Shown: positions 30,247-40,533, counted from the first letter of the stretch. The stretch: 64,000 bases of DNA from JBHOQX01 sp042408595 (GCA_042408595.1 JBHOQX010000024.1:1-64000), one strand, 5' to 3'. Made by a program: numbers and translations. Notes: generated from the letters alone by a model not told the origin.

Positions 30247-32145
30247 ATGAGCTACCAGGACGTGTACCGCCGCTCGATCACCGATCCGGACGGGTTTTGG
30301 GGACCGATCGCCGCTGAGTTGCACTGGTTCACCCCCTGGGAGCGCGTGCTTGACGACTCGCGGGCGCCGTTCTACCGCTGGTTCGTCGGCGGGACGACGA
30401 ACCTGTGCTACAACGCCGTCGATCGGCACGCGCTCGGCGGGCGGCGCGGCCAGGCCGCCCTGATCTGGGAGAGCGCCGAGACGGGTCTGTCGCGCACATT
30501 GACGTTCTTCGAGCTCTACCGCGAGGTCAACCGGCTCGCCGGCGTTATGAAAAACCTTGGCGTGCGCCCGGGCGACCGGGTGCTGATCTACATGCCGATG
30601 GTGCCGGAGGCGATCATCGGCATGCTGGCCTGCGTGCGCCTTGGCGCGATTCATTCCGTGGTCTTCGGCGGCTTCAGCGTTCAATCGCTCGCCACCCGGA
30701 TCGACGACGCCGCGCCGGTGGTGGCCCTTACCGCCGATGCCGGGATGCGCAAGGGCCAGCCGGTGCCGCTCAAGCCGATGCTCGACCAGGCGCTCGACGT
30801 AGCGGCCGCCGACCGCCTGCGCCATGTGCTGGTGCTCGACCGCGGCATCGCCCCGGCGCCCATGCGCCCCGGGCGCGACCTGGACTGGCACGAGCAGCTC
30901 GCGCAGCGCGGCGAGCGCGAGGTCGCTCCGGCGCATGTCGCCAGCGCCGACCCGTCGTACATCTTGTACACCTCGGGCACCACCGGCAAGCCGAAGGGTG
31001 TGGTGCGCGACACCGGCGGCTATATGGTCGCGCTCTATAATTCGATGCGCCAGATCTACGATGTAGGCGACGGCGATGTCTACTGGTCCACCTCCGATAT
31101 CGGCTGGGTGGTCGGCCATTCGTACATCGTCTACGGCCCGCTGCTCGCCGGCATCCCCACGATCGTCTACGAGGGGCGGCCGGACTACCCCGACCCTGGC
31201 GTGTGGTGGCGGGTGATCGAGAAATACGGCGTCACCTGCGTCTTCAGCGCGCCGACGGCGCTGCGCGGGCTGCGCAAATTCCCGGATCGCTGGATGAAAG
31301 AGCGCGATCTCTCCTCGCTGCGGCACTTCTTCACCGCTGGCGAGCCGCTGGACGAGCCGACCTATCGCTGGGCGAGCGAGGCGCTCGGCATGCCGATCGT
31401 CGATCATTACTGGCAGACCGAAAGCGGCTGGGCGATGCTGGCGAACTCGCTCGGCATCGAGGAGCTGCCGATCAAGCCCGGCTCGCCGACCAAACCGGCC
31501 GTCGGGCACCGGCTGGAGGTGGTGGACCGGCAGGGGAACCCGGTCCCACGCGGCACGAAAGGCTTTCTCGTCGAACACGGCCCGACCCCACCCGGCATGC
31601 TGCTGACGCTCTGGAACGACGACCAGCGCTACCTGAACGACTACTGGGGCCGCATTCCGGACAAACGGCTGTACCTGACCGGCGACTACGCGATCGAGGA
31701 CCAGGACGGCTACTTCTGGCTGCTGGGCCGCGCCGACGAGGTGCTGAACGTCGCCGGGCACCGCCTGGGCACGCGCGAGATCGAAGAGGTGATCTCCGGC
31801 CACCCGGCGGTCGCCGAGGCCAGCGTGATCGGCGTGCGCGACGAGGTCAAAGGCGAGGCGGTGCTGGTGGTCGCCGTGCTTAAGGAGCACGTGGCTCCGG
31901 CCGAGCGCGAAGCGGTGCGCGAGGAGATTCGCCACCTGGTGCGCGACCGGATCGGCGCGATCGCCACCCCCCAGGCGATCAGCTTTGTCAGCGCACTGCC
32001 GAAGACCCGCTCCGGCAAGATCATGCGCCGCGTCATCCGCGCCGTCTACCAGGGCGACACCATCGGCGACCTGAGCACCATCGAAGACGACGCGACGGTG
32101 GACATGGTGCGCGAGGCGATCGAGATGATCCAGCAGGAGTTGTAG
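30247..32145 (+). CDS. prpE: Propionyl-CoA synthetase (propionate-CoA ligase)
   Basis: 632 residues from ATG 30247 (GGAGG 6 bases upstream). ANL-superfamily acyl-CoA synthetase: P-loop YILYTSGTTGKPKG, STSDIGWVVGHSYIVYGPL, DHYWQTESGW, YLTGDYAIEDQDGYFWLLGR and the catalytic, acetylatable Lys in PKTRSGKIMRR. The opening SYQDVYRRSITDPDGFW and CYNAVDRHAL match PrpE better than Acs. It activates propionate via propionyl-AMP. In Chloroflexota, propionyl-CoA can enter the 3-hydroxypropionate route. The adjacent acetyl-CoA synthetase is probably cotranscribed. Confidence 0.85.
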   Translation: MSYQDVYRRSITDPDGFWGPIAAELHWFTPWERVLDDSRAPFYRWFVGGTTNLCYNAVDRHALGGRRGQAALIWESAETGLSRTLTFFELYREVNRLAGVMKNLGVRPGDRVLIYMPMVPEAIIGMLACVRLGAIHSVVFGGFSVQSLATRIDDAAPVVALTADAGMRKGQPVPLKPMLDQALDVAAADRLRHVLVLDRGIAPAPMRPGRDLDWHEQLAQRGEREVAPAHVASADPSYILYTSGTTGKPKGVVRDTGGYMVALYNSMRQIYDVGDGDVYWSTSDIGWVVGHSYIVYGPLLAGIPTIVYEGRPDYPDPGVWWRVIEKYGVTCVFSAPTALRGLRKFPDRWMKERDLSSLRHFFTAGEPLDEPTYRWASEALGMPIVDHYWQTESGWAMLANSLGIEELPIKPGSPTKPAVGHRLEVVDRQGNPVPRGTKGFLVEHGPTPPGMLLTLWNDDQRYLNDYWGRIPDKRLYLTGDYAIEDQDGYFWLLGRADEVLNVAGHRLGTREIEEVISGHPAVAEASVIGVRDEVKGEAVLVVAVLKEHVAPAEREAVREEIRHLVRDRIGAIATPQAISFVSALPKTRSGKIMRRVIRAVYQGDTIGDLSTIEDDATVDMVREAIEMIQQEL

Positions 32146-32292
32146 CAACGGTGACGAGCGCCGCGGGCCCCGAACATCCGGCTCGCCACAACGGCGCTGG
32201 CCCGGCGGGAACAGAGACGTTCGGAGGGCAACACCCTTCCAACCTTGTGTTTGAGACGATCGGCAATCTGCAACCAACACGGAGGTGGAGCG

Positions 32293-34248
32293 ATGACGGT
32301 TCAGGAAGCGCCCACAACGATCAGCCAGGCGCACAGCGAGGATGGGCAGGAGATCTACCGGCCCGCACCGGAGATCGTCGAACATGCCAATATCACCGCC
32401 TATATGCGGCAAAAGGGCTTTTCGACCTGGGAGGAACTCTACCGGTGGTCGATCGACCATCGCGAGGAGTTCTGGACGGACATGGCCAACCGCCTGGAGT
32501 GGTTCGCGCCGTGGGAGAAGGTGCTGGACGATTCGAACGCGCCGTTCTACAAATGGTTCACCGGCGCAAAATTCAACATCGTCCATAATGCGATCGATCG
32601 CCACCTGAACACCTGGCGGCGCAACAAGCTCGCGCTGATCTGGGAGGGCGAGGATGGCTCGGTCCGCACCTTCTCCTACCTGGCCGTCAGCCGCGAGGTC
32701 TCCAAGCTGGCGAACATCCTCAAGAGCATGGGCGTGACCCAGGGCGACATCGTCTCGATCTACATGCCGCGCGTGCCGGAGCTGATGTTCGCCATGCTGG
32801 CCTGCGCCAAGGTCGGCGCGGCACATTCCGTGATCTACGGCGGCTTCTCCACCGAGGCGCTGCGCGAGCGCATCCACGATGCCAACTCCAAGCTGCTGAT
32901 CACCGCCGACGGCGGCTGGATGCGCGGCAAGATCGTCGAACTGAAGAAGATCGCCGACGAAGCCCTGGAGCACAGCCCCTCCGTCCAGACATGCCTGGTG
33001 CTGCGGCGCACCGGCCACGAGGTCAACATGGTCGCCGGGCGCGACTACTGGCTCCACGACCTGTTGAACCTGCCGATCGCCGCGCCGAAGTGCGAGACGG
33101 TGCCGGTGGACGCCGAGCACCCGCTGTACATTCTGTACACCTCTGGCAGCACCGGCAAGCCGAAGGGTGTGGTCCATGTCCACGGCGGCTATGCGGTCGG
33201 CATCTCGGCGACCTATTATCTGACCTTTGACGTAAAGGAAGAGGACCGCTGGTGGTGCGCCGCCGATCCCGGCTGGGTGACCGGCCACTCCTATATCGTC
33301 TACGCGCCCTTGATCGAGGGGGCCACATCCTTTATGTACGAGGGCGCACCGAACTACCCCTACCCGAACCGCTGGTGGCAGTGCGTTGAGAAGTATGGCA
33401 TCAACATTATGTACACCGCGCCGACCGCCATCCGCGGCCTGATGCGCTTCGGCGACGCCTGGCCGAACCGACACGACCTGTCGTCGCTGCGGCTGCTCGG
33501 GTCGGTCGGCGAGCCGATCAACCCCGAAGCCTGGCGCTGGTACTACCACGTGATCGGCAAGGACCGCTGCCCGATCATGGACACCTGGTGGCAGACGGAG
33601 ACCGGCGCGTTCATGATCACGCCCAACCCGACCACGCCGCTCAAGCCCGGCTCCGCCACCCGCCCGTTCCTGGGGATCGTCGCCGACGTGGTAGACGAGC
33701 AGGGCACCCCGAAGGGCGCGAACGAGGACGGCCTGCTGGTGATCAAGACACCGTGGCCGTCCATGATGCGAACCATTCTGCACGACCCGGAGCGCTACAA
33801 GCGGCAGTACTGGGACTCGGAGCCGGCCGGGATGTACACCGCCGGCGACTCGGCCCGGCGCGATGAGGATGGCTACTTCTGGATCATCGGGCGGATCGAC
33901 GATGTGATCAAGGTCTCCGGCTATCGCCTCGGTACGGCGGAGGTGGAGAGCGCGCTGGTGTCGCACCCGGCGGTGGCCGAAGCCGCCGCCATCGGCCTGC
34001 CGCACGAGGTGAAGGGCACGGCGATCCACTGCTTCGTCATCCTGCGCCAGGGGTACGAGGGCAGCCCGGCGCTGGAGGATGAGTTGAAGAAGCACGTCGC
34101 AAGCGAGATGGGGCCGATCGCCCGCCCGGAGGCGATCAACTTCGTCGCTTCGCTGCCGAAGACGCGCTCCGGCAAGATCATGCGGCGCGTCCTGAAAGCT
34201 CAGGCGCTCGGCCAGGACCCGGGCGATATCTCGACGCTGGAAGGGTGA
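32293..34248 (+). CDS. acs: Acetyl-CoA synthetase (AMP-forming)
   Basis: 651 residues from ATG 32293 (GGAGG upstream). All Acs landmarks are present: YILYTSGSTGKPKGVVHVHGG, WWCAADPGWVTGHSYIVYAPL, the acetate-pocket Trp in MDTWWQTETGAFM, GDSARRDEDGYFWIIGRIDDVIKVSGYRLGT and the regulatory Lys in LPKTRSGKIMRR. It converts acetate, ATP and CoA to acetyl-CoA. It lies 147 bases after prpE; no separate consensus promoter was seen between them. Confidence 0.92.
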   Translation: MTVQEAPTTISQAHSEDGQEIYRPAPEIVEHANITAYMRQKGFSTWEELYRWSIDHREEFWTDMANRLEWFAPWEKVLDDSNAPFYKWFTGAKFNIVHNAIDRHLNTWRRNKLALIWEGEDGSVRTFSYLAVSREVSKLANILKSMGVTQGDIVSIYMPRVPELMFAMLACAKVGAAHSVIYGGFSTEALRERIHDANSKLLITADGGWMRGKIVELKKIADEALEHSPSVQTCLVLRRTGHEVNMVAGRDYWLHDLLNLPIAAPKCETVPVDAEHPLYILYTSGSTGKPKGVVHVHGGYAVGISATYYLTFDVKEEDRWWCAADPGWVTGHSYIVYAPLIEGATSFMYEGAPNYPYPNRWWQCVEKYGINIMYTAPTAIRGLMRFGDAWPNRHDLSSLRLLGSVGEPINPEAWRWYYHVIGKDRCPIMDTWWQTETGAFMITPNPTTPLKPGSATRPFLGIVADVVDEQGTPKGANEDGLLVIKTPWPSMMRTILHDPERYKRQYWDSEPAGMYTAGDSARRDEDGYFWIIGRIDDVIKVSGYRLGTAEVESALVSHPAVAEAAAIGLPHEVKGTAIHCFVILRQGYEGSPALEDELKKHVASEMGPIARPEAINFVASLPKTRSGKIMRRVLKAQALGQDPGDISTLEG

Positions 34249-34253
34249 TCGCG

Positions 34254-34334
34254 ATCGACAACGAGCGCGGGAGACACGGAAACGCGCGGTGGATGACGCT
34301 CCCTTGTCTCCCCTCTCCCGGTCTCCTTGTCGAT
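34254..34334. other. Purine-rich spacer with long-range inverted repeat
   Basis: ATCGACAA (34254-34261) and GGAGAC (34270-34275) pair with the contiguous GTCTCCTTGTCGAT (34321-34334). On the minus strand the interior is a run of GGGAGA/GACAAGG-like degenerate units. It may act as the acs terminator but has no T-tract. The remaining bases to 34407 show nothing else. Confidence 0.4.
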
Positions 34335-34407
34335 GGCTTCGTCGTTTGTCCGCCGCCCTTGATCCGAGATCACGCATCCCGGCCCATGGCCGAAGGAAGG
34401 TGAGGCG

Positions 34408-35160
34408 ATGCGCGCCGCGCACGACCCTGTCCGCGCGCATCCAGCGATCCTCGGCCTGCTGCACCCGCGCGGCCAGGGCCGGCTGGCCGCCGGCCTGCTG
34501 CTGGCCGGGCTGCTGCTTGGCTGGCTGGCGGTGACGCGGCTGGCCGCGCCGGTATGGCTGGCGGCGGCGCTCACACCCCTCCTACTGCTGGCGCCGGCGC
34601 TGCGCAAGTGGCACGCCGACCGGCGCACGCTCGGCTGGCGGCTCACGGTGCTCAGCGTGCTGCTCGTCGCGCAGGGGCTCCATACCGTCGAGCACCTCGC
34701 TCAGTTTGCGCAGTACCACCTGCTCGGCTGGCCGCTCAGGGCGGCGAGCGGGCTGATCTCCCCCCTCAACGCGGAGGTCGTCCACTTTGTCTGGAACTGG
34801 GCGGTCGTGCTGACGGTCTACGGGCTGCTGTGGGCCGGGCTGCACCGCAGTTGGATGTGGCTGCTGTTCGCCTGGGCCACCGCGCACACCGCCGAGCACA
34901 CCTACATGTTCCTCCGCTACGTGCAGAGCGGCGGTGTACAGGGGTTGTCGGGCATCCTGGGCGCGGGCGGCTGGCTGGCGCAGCACGCCGAGGCGAGCCC
35001 GCCGCTCAGCTTCGTGTGCATGCTCGCTCCGGGGCTGGTGAGCGCGCCGCGCCTCGACGTTCACTTCTGGTGGAATATCGGCGAGATCGTGCTGCTGGTG
35101 CTGGCGGCGCAGCAAGCCATGTCACGCTCGCGTATCCACCGGGCGCGCCGGTCGGAATAG
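34408..35160 (+). CDS. Polytopic membrane protein with HTVEH/HTAEH motifs, unknown function
   Basis: 250 residues, about six hydrophobic helices. Two similar His/Glu motifs lie at membrane positions: GLHTVEHLAQFAQYH near residue 92 and AHTAEHTYMFLRY near residue 160. EVVHFVWNWAVVL and HFWWNIGEIVLLV add further His residues. The paired HTxEH arrangement suggests a metal or heme site, but I do not recognise the family. GAAGG/GGTGAGG precede the ATG. It follows acs by 160 bases and converges on the HMG-CoA reductase gene. Confidence 0.75.
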   Translation: MRAAHDPVRAHPAILGLLHPRGQGRLAAGLLLAGLLLGWLAVTRLAAPVWLAAALTPLLLLAPALRKWHADRRTLGWRLTVLSVLLVAQGLHTVEHLAQFAQYHLLGWPLRAASGLISPLNAEVVHFVWNWAVVLTVYGLLWAGLHRSWMWLLFAWATAHTAEHTYMFLRYVQSGGVQGLSGILGAGGWLAQHAEASPPLSFVCMLAPGLVSAPRLDVHFWWNIGEIVLLVLAAQQAMSRSRIHRARRSE

Positions 35161-35232
35161 GTCAGGCGGCCACCAACGGCCCGGCGCCTCGGCGCCGATA
35201 CGCGGCCGGCACACAGCGGTTCTGCAAGTGCG

Positions 35233-36777
35233 CTACCGATTCCGCCCGTACTGCTCGTGGCTCGACACCCAATCCGACGACGAGATCGCCGAGGCGAGTG
35301 AGATCTCGCCGGCCAGCGCCACGCCGGCGACGATCTCCGCCAGCTTGTTCACCGTGCCGCGCCCGACGCAGCCGAGCACCTCCAGACATTCGCGCTGCGT
35401 CGCCAGGCCGGTACCGCCGCCGTGGGTCGCCACGATCAGCGAGGGGATCGTCAGCGAGAGGTACAGGTCGCGCTCGGGCGTCAGCTCGCAGTAGAGCACC
35501 CCCGCCGATGATTCAGCGACGTTCGCCACGTCCTGCCCGGTGGCGATGAACATCGCGGTGATGCCATTGGCCGAGTGCAGGCCGTTGTTGTTCACGCCGG
35601 AGAGAAACCCACCGACGTTGGCGACGCCATAGTGATACGCTAGGCTTTCCGGCTCGACCCGCATCGTCTCGATCAACACGTTGCGCGTGATCACCAGCTC
35701 GGCGGTCACCCGCTTGCCGCGCGTCCGCATGATGTTGATCTGCGAGGCCTTTTTATCGGTGGCGAAGTTCGACTCCAGGTAGAAGCGCTGGATGCCGGGG
35801 TAGTTGTCCAGAATCCAGCTACAGGCGGCGAAGGTGGCTCGCCCGACCATGTTCTGGCCGGCGGCGTCGCCGGTCGAGAAATTGAAGCGCAGGTAGACGA
35901 ACTTGTTCGCCAGGTACGGGTCGATGTACAGCAGCTTCGCGACGCGCGAGGTCGCCTCGGCCTCTTCGCGGATCTTCGGCAGGTGCTCCTCGACCCAGCG
36001 GACGAAGTCCCGGCCGGCGCGCGCGTCGTCGAAGACGAACACCGGCGCGCGCTGCATGGCGTCCGCCACCACCGTGCATTTCACGCCGCCGCAGAGATTG
36101 ACGACCTTGATGCCGCGGTTGTAGGACGCGACCAGCGTGCCCTCGGTCGTCGCCAGCGGGATGAGGAACTCGCCCTGGGCATGTTCGCCCAGCACCTTGA
36201 TCGGCCCGGCGAAGCCGATCGGCACCTGGGCCACGCCGGTGAAGTGTTCGCAGTTGCCCTTGACGATGTGCGGATCGAAGGAGTATCTGGCGATATGCTG
36301 GAGCTTCGCGCCGGTGAACCGCTCAACAAAGGCCTGCCGCTCGCGGATGATCGCCTCGGCATAGTCATCTGTCGAGTCGCGCGGGATGCGCACGCGCTGG
36401 TCGGTCGTCTCGGCGATCGCGTCCTCGACATCGAAGCGCAGCGGGCCGAACGGCTTCGTCCGGAACGCGATCGCGATCGCGTGTTTGCCGTGCGGCAGCG
36501 GCTCGATCGCGGCGTGCAGGGTCACCACGGTGCGCAGCGGGAACGGCACCGGGTTCGCCGGCGAGATCTCGGCCGGCGTGCGCCGCCCGCCGTCGCCGAG
36601 ATCGACGACGATCGCCTCCAGCGGCACGGCGCGTCCGTCGATCGCCACGCTCTCCAGCCCGACCAGCTCGGCGTCGCTCAGCCGGTTCTTGAGCGAGAAC
36701 TGGACCCCGCCGCCGGTGTTCTTCAGGCTGCCGAAGGTGTAGAGCTGCTTGAGCAGCATCCGCGGAATGATCGCCAT
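35233..36777 (-). CDS. Hydroxymethylglutaryl-CoA reductase with extra N-terminal domain
   Basis: 514 residues from ATG 36777 (GAGGAGG upstream). The catalytic domain (about 130-514) holds the class I-type residues: Glu in GNCEHFTGVAQVPIG, Lys in NFATDKKASQIN, Asp in TGQDVANVAE, ATHGGGTGLATQ and a C-terminal His in SSHEQYGRN. This reduces HMG-CoA to mevalonate for isoprenoids. Residues 1 to about 125 (KNTGGGVQFSLKNRL..., LRTVVTLHAAIEPLPHGKHAIAIAFRTKPFGPL) form a soluble beta-rich domain in place of the eukaryotic membrane anchor. I do not know its role. Single gene. Confidence 0.88.
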   Translation of the reverse strand: MAIIPRMLLKQLYTFGSLKNTGGGVQFSLKNRLSDAELVGLESVAIDGRAVPLEAIVVDLGDGGRRTPAEISPANPVPFPLRTVVTLHAAIEPLPHGKHAIAIAFRTKPFGPLRFDVEDAIAETTDQRVRIPRDSTDDYAEAIIRERQAFVERFTGAKLQHIARYSFDPHIVKGNCEHFTGVAQVPIGFAGPIKVLGEHAQGEFLIPLATTEGTLVASYNRGIKVVNLCGGVKCTVVADAMQRAPVFVFDDARAGRDFVRWVEEHLPKIREEAEATSRVAKLLYIDPYLANKFVYLRFNFSTGDAAGQNMVGRATFAACSWILDNYPGIQRFYLESNFATDKKASQINIMRTRGKRVTAELVITRNVLIETMRVEPESLAYHYGVANVGGFLSGVNNNGLHSANGITAMFIATGQDVANVAESSAGVLYCELTPERDLYLSLTIPSLIVATHGGGTGLATQRECLEVLGCVGRGTVNKLAEIVAGVALAGEISLASAISSSDWVSSHEQYGRNR

Positions 36778-36988
36778 CGCCGCCCTCCTCGTTGAATCGC
36801 TGCGCGGAACCGCCATGGTCTGCCGTTATCGTAACAGCGCGGCGGCAGCTTGTCGAGAGGCAGACCACACAGCGGGCGAGCGCCAGCGCAAGATCATCCG
36901 CTGCGCAGAGATCAAGCCTGGTCTGGCGGGTCTGTGGCCCACCAGACCACCCGCCCGGAGCCAATCGGCGTATTCCTCCCAGGGGAAG
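36778..36988. other. Spacer upstream of HMG-CoA reductase with hairpin-repeat fragment
   Basis: GTTATCGTAAC (36825-36835), an 11-base palindrome, lies 48 bases upstream of the reductase start and could be part of its promoter or operator. GGTCTGG/CCAGACC (36920-36948), enclosing GGGTCTGTGGCCC, resembles a weak copy of the dispersed hairpin repeat. No coding sequence is supported. Confidence 0.4.
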
Positions 36989-38488
36989 CTACACCTCGAC
37001 ATTATCGATCTGCGCGCGCTGGAGCTGGCCGCTGAAGTCCACATAGATGCTCTTCCACTCGCTGAAGGCATCCATCATCGTCGGCCCAGCCTCGCGGTGC
37101 CCGTTGCCGGTCGCCTTGACGCCGCCGAACGGCAGGTGGATCTCCGCCCCGATCGTCGGCGCGTTGATGTAGACGATCCCAGCCTCCAGATCGCGCATGG
37201 CACGGTACGCCGCGTTGATGTCGCGGGTGTAGATGCTCGACGAGAGGCCATACGCCACATCGTTGGCGACATCCAGCGCCTCATCCAGGTCGGTCACCTC
37301 GATCACACTGAGCACCGGGCCGAAAATCTCCTCGCGGGCGATCCGCATCGTCCGCGTTACGCCGGTGAAGACCGTCGGGCGGACGAAGTAGCCGTGGGCG
37401 CAATCCCTTTCCAGGTAGCGCGTGCCGCCGCAGCGCAGCGTGGCCCCCTCCTGCTTCCCGACCTCGATGTAGCCGAGCACGCGGTCGAGCTGCTCCTGGT
37501 TGACCAGCGGCCCCATCTCGGTGCGCGGGTCGAGCCCGTTGCCGATCCGCAGCTGCTCGGCGCGGGCGACGATCCGGTCCACCAGCTTCGCCGCCACCCC
37601 ACGCTGGACGATCAGGCGGCTGGTGGCGGTGCAGCGCTGCCCGGTCGTCCCGAACGCCGCCCAGACCACGCCGTCCTCCACCAGGTCGAGGTCGGCATCG
37701 TCCAGCACGATCAGCGGGTTCTTGCCGCCCATCTCCAGGCTCACCCGCTTGATCTGGCGGGCGGCGATCTCGTTAACCAGCCGGCCCGTCTCGGTCGAGC
37801 CGGTGAACGAGATCACCGGCACGTCCGGATGCTCGACCAGCGGCTGCCCGGCGGTCGGGCCGTAGCCGGTGACGATGTTGACGCACCCCGGCGGCAGGCC
37901 GGCCTCCACCAGGCACTCGACCAGGTTGTAGGTGCTGATCGAGGCATCCTCGCCCGGCTTGATCACAACCGTGTTGCCGCACACCAGCGCCGGCAGCATC
38001 TTCCACGACGCGATCGCCATCGGGAAGTTCCACGGCGTGATCAGCCCGACCACGCCGATCGGCTGGCGGATGCTCATCTGGAACTTGTTCGGCAGCTCGG
38101 ATGGCGTGGTGACACCGTGCATGCGGCGGCCCTCGCTCCCGGCGTACTGCGCCATCCCGATCGCCTCGACGATGTCGCCCCCAGCCTCGAACAGCGGCTT
38201 GCCCATTTCGCGCGTCAGGTCGCGACTGTAGCGCTCCTTGCGCTCCTGGAGCAGCGTCGCCGCCATCATCACGATCTCGCCGCGCCGCGGGGCCGGCACC
38301 AGCCGCCAGCTCCGGTATGCCTTCTTCGCCGCCTCGACCGCCGCGTTGATGTCGTCAGCACCGCTGTCTTGAAAGATGCCGACGACCTCGCGGGTGTCGG
38401 CCGGGTTGCGCCGCTCGAACGTGCGGCCGCTGCTCGCGGCGACATACTCGCCGCCGATCAGATTTTTGAACACACGTGGTTCAGCCAT
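36989..38488 (-). CDS. NAD(P)-dependent aldehyde dehydrogenase
   Basis: 499 residues from ATG 38488 (AGGAGG 7 bases upstream). Catalytic Cys286 in [12 protein letters not shown] and general base Glu252 in [18 protein letters not shown] are intact, with [20 protein letters not shown] and the FTGSTETGR cofactor loop. The C-terminus, [28 protein letters not shown], resembles semialdehyde dehydrogenases such as alpha-ketoglutarate semialdehyde or aminoadipate semialdehyde enzymes. The exact substrate cannot be set. Monocistronic, with spacers on both sides. Confidence 0.9.
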   Translation of the reverse strand: MAEPRVFKNLIGGEYVAASSGRTFERRNPADTREVVGIFQDSGADDINAAVEAAKKAYRSWRLVPAPRRGEIVMMAATLLQERKERYSRDLTREMGKPLFEAGGDIVEAIGMAQYAGSEGRRMHGVTTPSELPNKFQMSIRQPIGVVGLITPWNFPMAIASWKMLPALVCGNTVVIKPGEDASISTYNLVECLVEAGLPPGCVNIVTGYGPTAGQPLVEHPDVPVISFTGSTETGRLVNEIAARQIKRVSLEMGGKNPLIVLDDADLDLVEDGVVWAAFGTTGQRCTATSRLIVQRGVAAKLVDRIVARAEQLRIGNGLDPRTEMGPLVNQEQLDRVLGYIEVGKQEGATLRCGGTRYLERDCAHGYFVRPTVFTGVTRTMRIAREEIFGPVLSVIEVTDLDEALDVANDVAYGLSSSIYTRDINAAYRAMRDLEAGIVYINAPTIGAEIHLPFGGVKATGNGHREAGPTMMDAFSEWKSIYVDFSGQLQRAQIDNVEV

Positions 38489-38691
38489 CGTCGGCCTCCT
38501 GGTGCATAGTGAGACAACCGAGATAGCGGGATGATACCACGTCCGCAGGGCCTGCGTCGGCGCAGACCGGCTGCGGGCGCGAGCACAAGGGTGCGGGAGC
38601 AGCGCTGCCGGGGGTGGGCAGCGAGGCATCGTCTGAGGAACGCGTATGAGGAGCTCGGCGCCGAGCGCTGTTGGTTTACGGCACGATCGGC

Positions 38692-40533
38692 TCAGTGGGC
38701 GTCGCGCCGCCCATCCGGCTGATAGGCGCCGCCATGCGGCAGGCCAAGAGTGGCGCTGGCGTGGTTGCGCTGCAACGTCGTATCGTTCCCGTGCTGTTCG
38801 GCCTGGAGAGAGTCGATCAGCGGCAGGCGCACAGTCACGCACAGGCCGCGGCCAGGCGAGCTCGACAGCGACACGCCGTATGTTGGGCCAAAATACAGCT
38901 TGATTCGCTCATCGACATTACGAATTCCATATCCTGTGGAGTTTCCATCGATACGTTCCAGATCAACGCCCTCATTCATGCCAACCCCATCATCAACGAT
39001 ATCAAAACGCACATTGTTCTGTTCAATTCGAGCCCGGATAGTAATACTCAGCTTATCTCCATCCCAGGCGTGCTTTATGCAGTTTTCAACGAAAGGTTGA
39101 AGAATAATATGTATAGTGTAGTATTTACAAACGTCCGGGTCGATTTCGTAATCAACGTACAACATATCCAGGTATTTAACCTGTTGTATCTCCAAATATA
39201 CCCGAACGTGCTCGATCTCCTGCGAGATGGGAATGAGTATTTGGCCGGTATTCATGCTTAAGCGATAAAATCGCGCCAGTCCCATCACTATGGTATGCAG
39301 CTTATCTGTTTCACCCAGGCGGGCCATCCGACTGATCGCAGAGAGGGAGTTATGCAAAAAATGCGGGTTAATCTGCGATTGCAGGACCTGTAACTGAGCT
39401 TCTTTCTTTTGCAACTTCGCTTCAAACACCTCCGTGATCAAACCTTGGATGTGTATCGCCATTTCGTTGAAAGACGCCGCCAACTCAGAGAATTCATCCC
39501 GACCGGAGTAAACGATTCTGCGCGAGAAATCCCCATTTTTAATCGCCTGAAACGACTCGACCAACCCGGATATACGGCGCGAGAAGTACCTTGAAACCAT
39601 AAAGCCAACCCCAAAAAACAGGAAGATGCTCAATAGACAGGCTACGATGGTTGTGTTCCGAATAGCGATTGCATTTTGCATAATTTCCGTATTTGGAACC
39701 AACATCATAATTTTAACACCTAGAGAATCGATTTTCTCGGATACCACAAAATATCGACTTAGCTGAATGTCATCAACGTTCTTGTCGATCAGGTCGTTGT
39801 CATCGGAAAATAATATCTTATTATTGCCGTCCACAATAATATACCGGCTGTTTCCGATTTTAAATTCGCCGGCACGCTTCATCAAGCTATCAAGTTTGAC
39901 CGCTATACGAACGATCCCTATTCCCGATAGATCCCTTAAATCAACCAACCTTCTGACGAGAGAAATGTTCCGGTACTTATTATCATCCTCCACCTGCGCC
40001 CAAACGAAGTTATATGACCCTAATTTTTTATCGATATCCTTATACCAGCCTTTATTCAGCAACCGTGACATATGGTAGATATCATAACTTCGCCCCCTCA
40101 GCGGGGATATCGGATCAACCTCTTTATATTCATGGTATATCTCAGGAAGCACCTCGTTCCTCAAATATATCTCCATATGTACATCATAGGTTGGTGTTTT
40201 GACAATCGACTCAACTTTTGGCACCAAAATATCCCTTGATGCCTTATATGCATCATATTCCGAGTTTGTGCTGGCCAATATTTTCTGAAGGCTGAGATCG
40301 AGGTATATTTGTTCAGATAAGCGCTCAATGACCGAAGCACGATACTCGATGCTGTCTTTGATCTGACGGATCGTGGCGGTAAAATTCTGGTTTGCCCGCT
40401 CTCTTTCAAACCTTATCGAAAAATAATAAGAATAGATACCCCAACCGACGACAAGCAATATGAATGTCAGCGCATATACAAGCATGAGCTTGTAGCTGAA
40501 CAAGAGCCCTCTTCGGCGGGTATACTGTTTCAT
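38692..40533 (-). CDS. YesM/LytS-type sensor histidine kinase
   Basis: 613 residues. TM1 (about 13-33) and TM2 (about 290-315) flank an extracytoplasmic dCache-like sensor. A HAMP segment (SRRISGLVESFQAIKNGDFS) is followed by the His_kinase domain with H391 in QINPHFLHNSL, and a HATPase_c with PFVENCIKHAW and IVDDGVGM. Such kinases pair with AraC-type response regulators controlling sugar importers. The last 40 or so residues are not conserved-looking. The ATG has a weak ribosome-binding site and lies 17 bases past a long hairpin. The gene is distinctly more A+T-rich than its flanks. Confidence 0.88.
   Translation of the reverse strand: MKQYTRRRGLLFSYKLMLVYALTFILLVVGWGIYSYYFSIRFERERANQNFTATIRQIKDSIEYRASVIERLSEQIYLDLSLQKILASTNSEYDAYKASRDILVPKVESIVKTPTYDVHMEIYLRNEVLPEIYHEYKEVDPISPLRGRSYDIYHMSRLLNKGWYKDIDKKLGSYNFVWAQVEDDNKYRNISLVRRLVDLRDLSGIGIVRIAVKLDSLMKRAGEFKIGNSRYIIVDGNNKILFSDDNDLIDKNVDDIQLSRYFVVSEKIDSLGVKIMMLVPNTEIMQNAIAIRNTTIVACLLSIFLFFGVGFMVSRYFSRRISGLVESFQAIKNGDFSRRIVYSGRDEFSELAASFNEMAIHIQGLITEVFEAKLQKKEAQLQVLQSQINPHFLHNSLSAISRMARLGETDKLHTIVMGLARFYRLSMNTGQILIPISQEIEHVRVYLEIQQVKYLDMLYVDYEIDPDVCKYYTIHIILQPFVENCIKHAWDGDKLSITIRARIEQNNVRFDIVDDGVGMNEGVDLERIDGNSTGYGIRNVDERIKLYFGPTYGVSLSSSPGRGLCVTVRLPLIDSLQAEQHGNDTTLQRNHASATLGLPHGGAYQPDGRRDAH

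Noticed and set aside
29935..34464. A 1509-codon open frame on the minus strand opposite prpE and acs
   Set aside because: It is antisense to two clearly conserved synthetases; its residues (Arg/His/Gln/Asp-rich, no domains) are what G+C-rich wobble bias produces.
36749..38509. A 586-codon plus-strand frame opposite the aldehyde dehydrogenase
   Set aside because: Shadow of the real minus-strand gene, which has full catalytic motifs; no recognisable protein pattern.
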